DNA of 64,000 nucleotides, taken from contig NC_134747.1 in the NCBI RefSeq assembly GCF_050436995.1, forward strand, positions 751,501-815,500, read 5' to 3'. The DNA is from Anticarsia gemmatalis (taxonomy: Eukaryota; Arthropoda; Insecta; Lepidoptera; Erebidae). Below, one piece after another: positions 23,101 through 33,400 of the stretch (positions are counted from its first letter, which is position 1; every line of letters begins with the position of its first letter). The notes below the pieces were generated by a model. The model was not told the origin of the DNA. It was given only the letters and a program-made list of their open reading frames with translations, and did not search any database. The position numbers and the translations under genes are program-made.

Positions 23101-26100
23101 TGGGGATTTCGCTGGGGAGGGAGGGTAAGGCCAGCAGGTGGAACTGGTTGCCCATTCGAGGAGTGTGTCTGCCGCTCCTAGCTCGTCACCTTGCTGGATG
23201 ACAGCGGACCCTGGCAGGGTTAGGGCTAGGAGGTTGATGGCGTCAACCATGTCGCTGCCGTAACGGGTCACTATTCGGCTTCCTGTGGAGGTGCTGGTCT
23301 GAAAAATAAAAAAATGTAGATAAATCAATCTTTACTACGTTATTTAGTTCATTTATTAGAATATTACAATGGCTCAGTATCGTTGATTCCAAACTAGGTA
23401 AATAGGTATAATCCATACTTATATTATAAATGCGAAAGTAACTCTGTCCGTCTGTCTGCCTGTTTGTCTGTCTGTTACTCAATCACGCCTAAACTACTGA
23501 ACCAATTTGCATGAAGTTTGGTATGGAGTTATTTAAATACCCGAAAAAAGACATAGGCTACTTTTTACTCTGAGAAACTGACGCATTCTCAAGGGAAAAT
23601 GGCGGACGTAGTCGCGGGTAAAAGCTAGTTGTAGATAAATCTTTGAACAACTTAAACAACGTCATCTGATGACGACCCAAACATATCGTCATTGTAAGTA
23701 CTTAGGTATATCGGTAGATGAATAAGTACTTACTGAAAGAGACCTAACATATAACCTATAATTTCCCTGATGACAGTATTAGACCTTAATGTAGGTCAGG
23801 CCCTTACAAATACATCTAGGGTCCCAGATAATAACGACATCTTCTAACAAAATAACCTCTACAAAAGGGGCTGGAGATGGCGTCATTAGTCTCAAAGGAG
23901 TACTTTTTTTGTTAGTAATGAAATGACTATCTTAGTATGTGTCAATTCTATGTACTTTTCTTCAGTATTATTTTTAAAATTTGATATTTTTTCTTGTTTT
24001 CTATTGTCCCTAAAAATTAATTTATTCCAGACATTCATTGCATTGAAGACATTTCTTACCCCGGGCTGATAAAGAATTAGTTGCCAAAAAATTACTCTTC
24101 AAAACTGTAACAGTATTCATTCAAAAAATTAAAAAGTCTTTTACATTAACATTAATCTAGGTAGGTACCGCGGATCAGCCGCCAGCATATTTATTTATAA
24201 AAAAGACGAAAACGCCTCCCATCCTTTTACCCTTTTACTATTGATTAAACGTGTACGTTACGCCAGCAAGAAAGTGTCACCTAGAGTGATATAAGTAAAA
24301 CGTATAATTAGTGCGCAATCTGCTGTAAATGTGCGCCGCATAAAAAAATTGTGCGTGTTGTAGTTTTGAAAAAAAAACGTAAAAACGATTCCTGCTGGAG
24401 TAACGTTGTTCTAGCAAGAAAATTCTAGACGAATTATCGCAGAGATAAAATACATACATGGGCAGAGAGCTTATATTTGTGCAAGTATGTGCGCCATAAA
24501 TATAATTTGTGCGTCTTCAGGTTTTCGAGATATTGCGTTTCTCGCTGCAGTAACGTTTTGCGAATTCGTGTATCTCTAAGACCATTTTATGTGCGCCTGT
24601 AGAATGAACATACACGAATAGCTCTTAATTAGTGCATATTTGTGACATAATTAGATGCCAGATAATATTTATAATTTTCAAGTAATCGCGCTTTATTGAA
24701 AACTTAAAAAAATATTGTAGCCCCTAAATGAGAAGACGTATAAGCTCGCTAAAAACTGTATTCGTTCCATCTTGTTGTTTATAATTACCATAAAAAGTTT
24801 CAAAACAGAACCTACAAGCGTTAATGAATAATATTACTAAAAGTCGAAACGACGGCATCATAACTTTGACGCCAACAAACAAGAAACTGGCTCAACCTAA
24901 GATGTGTAGATGTAAACCAAAAATTAGTGCATTTATCAAATAATATATAGTAAAAATATCCAGCTTCAACTGTTTCGTGTTAAGTAAATATTAATACCAA
25001 ACCAAAACAGTTATTCAGCGCAGGTTATCCGACCAAATTCGAATGACTACAAAAAAGCGACGGATTCATACGTATCGATGACCTCCTTTATTAAACGTAT
25101 TACACCTAAACTGTGTTCGTACAGTCACGCTCAAATGTTCGAGAAATTCAAGGTTTCAAGGTCGATGTTTGATTCCCGCGTTTTTTTTTCAAAACTACAA
25201 CACGCACAATTTTTTTATGCGGCGCACATTTACAGCAGATTGCGCACTAATTATACGTTTTACTTATATCACTCTAGGTGACACTTTCTTGCTGGCGTAA
25301 CGTACACTGATTAAACCTATTATAAGTAACCTATTATCGACGTTAACTGCGCATCTGCATTAAAAAACACAAAATATCAAATTTTATTCATATAACTACT
25401 TTAAATAACCTATTAAAATATAAACAGAACAACTATAAAAGCCATCCAAAACAACGAATAAACTGCCCCTAGAGGTGTTTGTCAGGGATTAAATCGGGAC
25501 AAAAGCTCAAACGAGCCGGCCCGGGACAATGGGCGCATTGTCATCTACTTCCAGCCTTTTATCCGTGGTATCTAATTGCCCAGTAATTAATAGTGGGTAA
25601 TAAATGGTGTTGTATGTATGACCCGCTGGTGCAGGGATCGATAGTTTAGAAAATTAATATGTAAGAATATTTAATAAGGGATTTAAAAATAACTAATAAA
25701 AGATTCGCTTAAAAGGGTCTAAAAGTAAATACGTAGTTAATGTAATTAATAGTGTTTTTAAAATACCAATTGAAAACTGTAGTAAGTAAATACTTCAATT
25801 AAAGTTCATTTTTTAGGGAACCATTTTTTATGATTTTTTTCAAAGCCTTGTGCTTCACCGAGCAACTTTTTTACACATTTCTAAAAGGCATTCAAAGCCT
25901 CCGACACCTTTTAAGCCAGCCTGCTGAATTCAGAGCCATAACAATATCCCACTTATAAAAAAGACCTAGCAGTGTAAGTTAATCTATTTATAAGTCACTG
26001 TAAAACGATCCAGTAAAGTCTAAATATAAATCATCAGCTTCATCTCACCATCCAAGTAGGAGCGGCATCCAGTGGAGCAGTCAGCAAAGACGCGTGGAAG

Positions 26101-29100
26101 CCCAGCACCATCTCGGGAGTAGACCTGTTTGGTGTGGTCAGGGCACTGCTTAGTACGCTGTTGGCACCGATGCCGCCGTCACCGTAGTATCTAGCTGCTT
26201 CTAGTGGGTTCAGGGAGGATTCCACTAGGATTACCCTGAGAATAAAATACGTGATTTTTACGGTGTTAACAAAATAATCATCTTGCAACCTTTACTTTTC
26301 ACTTCTCAATGAGGGAGCATGAATATTGCCAACTCTATTTAACTTAAAAAGGACATTCATGCTTTATTGTTCCTGCACCTGCATATGTGCAATTCGGGCC
26401 CAAAAACTTGACAAAATTAAAAAATAATAGCCCGCTTTTCCTATATCATGTTCATCTTAGCTACAGAAGAAAGAAAAGAAAACTATTTTTATGGTTCTCA
26501 TAAATATTTATTCGAGGTATTAAACCTATAACACCCCGAGCTTTTTATAAGTAGCTAAAATATACATCAAAACCAAAACCACTTACGGAGTCTCCAAGCC
26601 AGCACTCCTGACACAAGTCATGGCATCAGCGACCAGCTTCTTCACGAGTTGCTCCCCACACCTCTGTTCCCTCAAGAAGTCAGGGTTAAGAAGTACTCCT
26701 GATACTCCTCGCTTCAACCAGGAACACTGAGCATTGGACAGAGCTGCTGCAGCACTTTCAGAACATAGGTTGACTAATGCTTCGTTGTTGGTGCTTGCCC
26801 AATAGGCTCCTCGGCCTTCGTGCCATTTCCAAGTGTCGAAGCCATCTTCAAACTGCAAAATAAGATTAGATGCGAACAATCTACTTTCAAAAAGATGTAC
26901 ATAATCTTCCATAAGCCTTGTACTAGCAATGGGTATTGACAAAATGTCAGCCGAAAATAGCTGTTTTATTGGTTCTATCTTCTATTCTACGACAAAAGTC
27001 TTCTTAACGTTTATAAATAAAAAGACATTCGTCTTCAATTGAAAGCCATACATAACATATATATTCTAGAGGTGGTAACTCACTGGTGGAACTTCCTCGG
27101 GATTACCATCCTTCCAAACTATTCTGTCTTCAAACCCAGTAGTTCTTTCAGCACTTGATGTAAACCATTCAGACCCTGAGCTAACAGTTTGTAGAGGCAG
27201 CGTCACAACGAGTTTCAGCTCTATCGAAAATATATTAAAGTTCAAATTAAAGTAACAAAATCTGCAGAGAATAAGTTATTAAAAAGATCGTTACAAAAAC
27301 TTTTTGTATAAAATTATCTCGTGTACAAATAACCGTTAATCTATTAAAACATTTGCAGTCATTTTCAGTATGAGCAGATTTTCTCCAAAGAATAACTGCG
27401 GAATTTACTTTGCCAAAAATAGCCGTTCAATTTACGAAGTGCTAATTGGTACCATTTTGGCTCGAATCAATTAGTGTGTCTTTTAGAGCTCTAGGGCTTA
27501 AATTAGTCTTTAAGTATTTATACTATCTCCTGGCAATGCAACGAGCAATTAAGACTTACTTTGTGAATAAGGTTTTTACACACTAAACTCTTATGAAATT
27601 ATACGGTTCGGTGAGTCGGGGCCCCTTAAATTTTTCTTTCAACACATAGGTATTTATTGCCCATAGCTTAGGTTCTACAATCGTATGACTCGTAATTTTG
27701 TGTAAAAACTCAAATAGCATTTTATAAATGTACAAGCTTTCTGTAACAATTTCATACCTAATTTCTTAGCCTTCTCCACAAGATCGTTGAAATTGCCATC
27801 GTTGCCGTATCTCTCATCTATTTGTGTAAAGTCCATGGTGCCAGGTTGCGAACAGTCAGTGCTCCTGGCCACTAGTGGAGACAGGATCACGGCATCAGCT
27901 CCTAAAGCTTTGATGTAGCTTATCTGTTTTATTACACCTGGAAATTTTACTACTTTTGATGCTATACTGTCAGTGGAAGTTAAACGCTATGTTTTTCTTG
28001 CAATTAAAAGACTGTTACTACAGTTACATATAATATTAATTCCTTATTGCCCCACTGGAGCAGGTTTGTTGAAGAATCAAATAATTTAGCCCTTAGTTCG
28101 TCAGACGCGAGTGTGGGTTTGGGAACTAATCCTGACTATCATAAGGTTTTCTAACACATCATCCGTCCTATAGAAATATTACTCAAAGTATAATTGGCTA
28201 GTAAGAAAAATAATTGTAGAAGCTCTCAGAAAAAGTATACACAATAAAAATAAAACTTGACTAGATATAAAAGTAGGGATACCTAAATACATAGGTTAAA
28301 TCATTCTGAACATAATCGAGCAAACATTACATAGAGCGACCAAAACAAAAGTAGTACCTAAATACGTAAATTCGTAGGTAAATAACCTAGCAAAAATTTC
28401 ATAGCTGCCCTTTTAAACCACTATCTACAGCTGGCCAGTAGAGCAGTGTTCTCGAACATTCCAGTAATAACATTTAATTGAACGTTATAAGCCGTACATA
28501 AGCATACGTTTATATCACGGCTATGATTTACGTATGACCGTACCGAACTGTTATTACGTGATATGAAATTTTGCTCTAATGAAATATGAATAGGTTGTAG
28601 AAACTAGTTATGTTCGACATTGAAACTTAAGGCTTTAGTATATGGTTTAATTTTGATTGTTGTTGTTTTGTTTAGCTGTCGAATTTTTGGACATTTACTA
28701 GTCTCGGTACTTCTGGATTAGTATTGATAAGCCTAAAAGATGAAATTTTGGTCCGTTTTTTTATTTACTGGATAATTTATCTCTATGTATTGAAACGCTC
28801 CATGTAAAACACTAGTATTCCGCTGCATCCGCTGAGACTGGAAGCCGACTCCAACATAGTTTGAAAGAAAGGCTAGGCTGATTAGTATACAAAAATGTAT
28901 ATAGACGGACTTAATGCCACAGGCATTTTCTACCATACCATTGATCTTCTTAATAAAATAAATAACGCCAAGAAACTACTGGAAAAAAAAATACTAAGCT
29001 TATTGAACGAGTTAAAAGAAAAACCCACTAAAACAATAAAACTTCAACACTACTAATTCCTGACAATTCAAACGTAGTATCTCAACAATTTAACTTCCAT

Positions 29101-29269
29101 ACACTTTTCTAACTTTCTCACCTTTCAAATCCCCCAATCCATCCCCATCTCCATCTCTAAAAGAGTCCACCAGGACCCTATAATACACCGCGTTAGTCCA
29201 CCACGGCGCCACCACATCTCCCACCACGCGGCCTATTAGTCCACACACGAGTACACTCCACCACATCAT
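20161..29269 (-). CDS. maltase-like GH13 protein, catalytically degenerate, secreted (gene A)
   Basis: Exons: 29122-29269, 27758-27937, 27084-27220, 26587-26852, 26049-26235, 22921-23298, 20161-20496; 543 aa, TGA at 20161. All introns are GT-AG with matching phases. A tandem ATG pair opens the frame; the hydrophobic residues 3-17 look like a short signal peptide, and there is no membrane anchor. The GH13 start is kept (PWWTNAVYY, then the calcium-loop-like DGDGDGLGD at 39-47). The four GH13 motifs are eroded: DxVPNH is VTLPLQTV (about 115-123), the nucleophile Asp is Asn211 (GVSGVLLNP), Glu249 is retained, and GNHD is TSTST (307-311). It is therefore unlikely to hydrolyse sugars. It lacks the exon break found between FKV-type residues in its neighbours, and its C-terminus carries an extra amphipathic helix-like tail after a Cys. 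A binding, chaperone or regulatory role is possible but not shown. Confidence 0.85.
21655..21760. repeat. hairpin-bearing segment of unknown origin in an intron of gene A
   Basis: CCCATATTTTCTATC near 21671 pairs with GATAGAAAAATATGGG near 21717, with one bulged base and a GC-rich loop. A 68-codon plus-strand frame overlaps it, but it has no start context or splice sites. Probably a degraded inverted-repeat transposon. Confidence 0.4.
23412..23628 (+). mobile_element. Lep1-like Helitron copy in an intron of gene A
   Basis: It begins TCCATACTTATATTATAAAT after an A and ends GGGTAAAAGCTAG before a T. A degenerate TCTG tract and the same middle block (CTAAACTACTGAACCAATTT) relate it to the 15254 element, but it is about half as long. 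It lies between exons 5 and 6 of gene A and on the opposite strand. Confidence 0.75.
24251..25307. mobile_element. 1057-bp fold-back element with identical 129-bp inverted repeats
   Basis: Arms 24251-24379 and 25179-25307 are exact reverse complements by eye over all 129 bases. They start GTGTACGTTACGCCAGCAAG. The element is bounded by a 9-bp direct repeat, TGATTAAAC, at 24242-24250 and 25308-25316. The interior has no transposase frame but repeats GTGCGCC-like words. A 9-bp duplication with long terminal repeats fits a non-autonomous Mutator-like or Foldback element; the superfamily is inference. It sits in the intron between exons 5 and 6 of gene A. The identity of the arms suggests recent insertion or gene conversion. 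Confidence 0.9.
28793..28882 (+). repeat. tail fragment of the 5S-like SINE
   Basis: It contains CGCTCCATGTAAAACACTAG and GAAGCCGACTCCAACATAGT, matching the 3' third of the element at 5859. The 5S-like head is missing. It lies in the first intron of gene A. Confidence 0.75.
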
Positions 29270-29817
29270 GACATGAATGACAGACTATGATAAATATTGG
29301 CCTTGCTATTGATGCGTCTGGGTAGAGATGGTACTAAGTATTTTCTGGTACTGGTATCTTGGGATGTTAGTTGAAATAGCTGTTATACTCGGGCCATTTC
29401 AAACGTGCGAAATAAGTCATGCCATTTTATCGGAGTCTCTCGCTCGCACTTACACATGAGCCGCCTTTACAAACACACTTTATCGCACGTTTTTAGTAGC
29501 GTACAGAATTACGCGCGGGAAAGCAGCGCGGTCTTCGCCCACTATTTTCTTCGCGGACCTGACAGATGAGCGCTGCGCGCTCTTTACGGTATAGACTGTG
29601 TGTGTTTACATTTGTCTATTGTCACATTCATTTCATTCTTTTGATTATGACGTAGTTCGCACGTTTGTAACGCCCTGATTATAGCTAGTTACTTATAATA
29701 TGTTCGAACCAAAAATTACTAAATCAATGATTTTATTAATACCTAGCTGACCCACGCAGCTTCGCTCACAAATTTTCCATGCACTTTTCTCTGATTTTTT
29801 CACTTCATAAGTTTGAG

Positions 29818-30060
29818 ACGCTCATAGCCAGTTGCGCTCACCGGTCGGTAAACGATCTGTAATCTGTGGGATAAGCAACCCTTGGCGCGGTTATTCCATA
29901 GATGGGTGACTGCATAGTGGTATTTGAGCTGGGCGTCTCCGTGCTTCGGAGGGCATGTAAAATGTCGGTCCCGGCTGTTGTCTACTAAGATAATAATTGT
30001 TAAGCCATGTTAAAGGCTTCTCGGGCTGCTTGAACAACTTTGACACCAGGTTGACCACTA
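29818..30060 (+). repeat. 5S-like SINE, second subfamily
   Basis: It has GTGGGATAAGCAACCCTTGG followed by ATAGATGGGTGAC, again resembling a 5S A box and C box, then CGTCTCCGTGCTTCGGAGGG. The tail (CTTGAACAACTTTGACACC) differs from the 5859 family but recurs at 48112 (inverted), and as fragments near 44850-44960 and 55555-55690. Confidence 0.6.
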
Positions 30061-30151
30061 ACCATACCAAACCAAACAAACAACTTCATAAAAACCCTTC
30101 CCGTGTTTTAAACACAGTAAGTGGAATTGGTTGAGACGTCCTCGCGTTTTG

Positions 30152-30361
30152 ACTGCCTCCGTAGCGCAGTGGTTAAGGTCGCCACGTCGAAACCATTGCG
30201 CCAGGAGGTCGTGGGTTCGTTTCTTACACGGAGCAATATTTGTGCGATCCACAAATAATTGTTTCGGGTCTGGTTGTACTTTTGAGTCCGTTGTTTGTAT
30301 GTTTGTAAAAGTCCCCGCGACACAAGAGCTATTCTTAGTGCGGGAGTTGTCTTTAAAAAAT
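30152..30361 (+). repeat. tRNA-derived SINE, best-preserved copy
   Basis: Full order is present: GACTGCCTCCGTAGCGCAGT (A box), GTCGTGGGTTCGTTTC (B box), ACACGGAGCAATATTTGTGC, ACAAATAATTG, TTGTTTGTATGTTTGTAAAA and CGGGAGTTGTC. The 3' end runs into AAAAAA. It lies about 90 bases beyond the stop codon of gene B and so could affect its 3' UTR. Confidence 0.85.
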
Positions 30362-30449
30362 GCATTTTAAGACAATTAAAACCAAAGCTTCCTTACAAAT
30401 GTTTAATATCTTATTAAATCTATATTACAAATTCGACAAAAGATGATGT

Positions 30450-33400
30450 TCATGTAGGTGGTCCTTTCAGTACTATTGCTTCACCTGCATCGAGTTCTAT
30501 ATGATCTATAGTATGTATGTTCCTAAAACAAAGAATAATATTATTAGTATAATAATATAATACAATACTAGCTGACCCGCGCAACTTCGCTTGCGTCACA
30601 TAGAGAATGGGTGAATTTTTTCCCCGCTTTTGTAATTTTTTTTACTGGTACTCTGCTCCTAATGGTCGTAGCGTGATGATATAGCCTATTTAAGCCTTCC
30701 TCGATAAGCGGTCTATCTAACACTGAAATAATTTTTCAAATCGAACCAGTAGTTCCCGAGATTAGAGCGTTCAAACAAAAAAACAAACAAACTCTTCAGC
30801 ATTTTTTTACGAGAGAAGTGATAGCTGAGTGGTATAAGTTCATACCTCCTACGCAAGTGGTCGCAGGTTTGAAACCAAGGCGACACACCTATAACTTTTC
30901 AAAGTTTTGTTTGTATTAGAACTCGTGGAAATCGAAAGAAATCGTGGCTTAGTTAACGAAAGCTGCTCGGATCGATCTCTGGGTTGATCGATGGGTTATA
31001 ACATGATACCCTTTGGTAAGACTGGTTGTCAGATTTTCAAGCTCCTGACTACTGTTAACGACTGTCAAAGATCTTTGAAAATGACAGCCGGGACCCACAA
31101 TTTAACATGCCTTACGAAACACTGAGAAACTCGATATGTATAAGATGGTCACCCATTCACAAAACAACCTCGGCAAGCGTAGCTGAACCTCAGAGGTCAA
31201 ACCGCACGGCGGTTGTTAACCACGCCACGAGCTAAGTACCTGTACTACGAACTACATAACCAATTAATCAATAAAGATACCTTATATGGTTTATTTATAA
31301 TGACAATTAAATAATTTCCAAATAAAAGTCCATATTATTACTGATAGTGTTGTCTGTTTAGCCTTGAAAACGGTTTGTTGATATCAAATACAACAAAATA
31401 ACTTCGATTCACATCTAGAAAGTGTTATCTTTATATCAACCTATTTTTACTGGAATAGCTATCTACGATAATAAATATACGATTATTATATCTCCTGGAA
31501 ATTATTTTATAAAATATTATATTATGTGTTACACACGTTTAACAAACTTAAAGTACCTAAAGATTAGTTTTGAGTATTTGTTTAGAAACCTTTACCTGGA
31601 CCAAAAATCTAGCGTTTACCTTCCCTTATAAATAGCCTATTTTCAAGTCCACTAGTTTGATTTGCTTGATAGCCTATTCTTTTCGAAATGACATAGATTT
31701 TCCCATTTTACGTCCTAGAAAATCATCACATGAACACATAAATGCAAGTTCTCAAAAATCTTAAGATGGGCAAAGTTTACATTCCTTTACTAGTCGGAAA
31801 CCTTCCAAAATGTTTGATTATAAGAGTGGCCAGGTGTTTCTTGCCAGCTCTTCTCATTGGCCCTACCTTCCGAACTGGCGGTAAATTCACTCTCTGTATC
31901 ATTGACTACCATAAGTGTCAGCATTTGACCAGAAATTTGATTTGAAACAACCTTTAAAAATAAATTCTTACCCTGGTACTCGCGGACTATGGACGCTAGT
32001 GGCGACCATCGTCAAAGGAAACTTTAGGAAGGGTACTTCATTGAGTAACGCTATATCAGGCTCGTCTCCCACGTTGAAGACCAGGGCATAAGTGTCGTAA
32101 CCTTTGAGGTAGCGGATCAGGAGCAGAGTGTTTGCAGTCAAGGCTTCCACGTGGTAGGATCCGTGGGAGAGGGCTGGTTCCTTGCGCAGTCTGGTTAGGA
32201 TCTGGTAGACCTGAGAATAAATAAGACCCGAAATATTTAAGCTGCTGAAAGGAGCTTATCTTTATCAATTGTACCTAGAAAAGATAAAAGCCGTATATCT
32301 CTGTTTCTGATAATCTTCTAACAATGTTTTTTTTGCAAACCTAAGCAAAATAATCTTTTACAAAATTTCACTTGGAAAAAGTTCTAGACAACAATTTACT
32401 AATTTTTCTTTGTTACTTTGAAGTGGCTTCTATCAGCATCCTTCTGAGCTTGCAAATTGATTTCCATATAATCCTCTGCCACTGGCAACCAGGTTTTCTC
32501 ACTGGTGGAGAAACCAGCATTCGTGGAATTGTTCCAATGGTATGGAGTCCTGCAGGGGTCTCTTGAATAGTCCAGGTAGTTGGTCTCATCGCCCTGGTTG
32601 ATGGCAGCCACGTCCACGGTGTCTTCCCAGCTGACGAAGCCGTCCCTCATGCCTATCTCCTCACCCTGGTAGGTTACTGCTACTCCTGGTAGCAGCATGT
32701 TCAGGCTGTTCAGACCGTCCACCATGTTTGGTCTGAATCTGGATGGCATGCGGCTTTGGTCGTGGTTGCCGAACTAAAATGGAAAGAAAAACATTACAGC
32801 TGGTCTGTATATAATTTGACAGTTCATATTCTCTAAAATTATAAATGCAATTGTAAGCAATGGGAGCTAATGTCCCTTTAAATGAATAATTTCATGATTT
32901 TTCTTCGACTTACGTATGATCCTTAAAGACGTGACTACATGACCCAAAAGATTAAAAACATAACCTAAACAAAAAAATCACTCATAATATTCCATCATGA
33001 CATGAAGACAAAAAAAAAAAATTAAGACCAAAAAGAAACAGTATATACCACTTACCACCCAATTAGCGACATTTCCTTTAGGCATATAAGTGAGCCAGTG
33101 TTTGATGATATACGCAAAGTCTCTGGCATTGGAGTTGGCGTTTAAGGACGTGATGAAGTCGAAGTTGAAGGGGAAGTGAGCTCCACTGCGACCCTTCTCG
33201 TCTCCGTAGTACAACATGGTGTTGATTATATTAGCGTAGGCTTCGGCTAAGAGTACTCTATATTGATATAGAAAAAATATTATTAGTACAGTTCAGAAAT
33301 AAAATGAAACGGTGAAAGAATTGTCATTCTAAGGTATACGATGAATTGTTATATAGGTTAATTCTTTGCCTTATTATAAAAAAAAAACATTTTTGACAAA

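Larger units (their letters stand above)
29270..30449. other. spacer between genes B and A
   Basis: About 1.2 kb. Half of it is retroposon sequence (29818-30060 and 30152-30361). Upstream of the gene A start there is an AT-rich TATTTATC at about 29290-29297 that might serve as a weak TATA element, and a minimal upstream frame (ATGTCATGA) overlaps the tandem ATGs. No other gene is seen. Confidence 0.5.

Noticed and set aside
24277..24459. Two frames (24277 minus and 25078 plus) ending in the same peptide
   Set aside because: The identical peptide is simply the translation of the inverted arms of the fold-back element, not a protein family.
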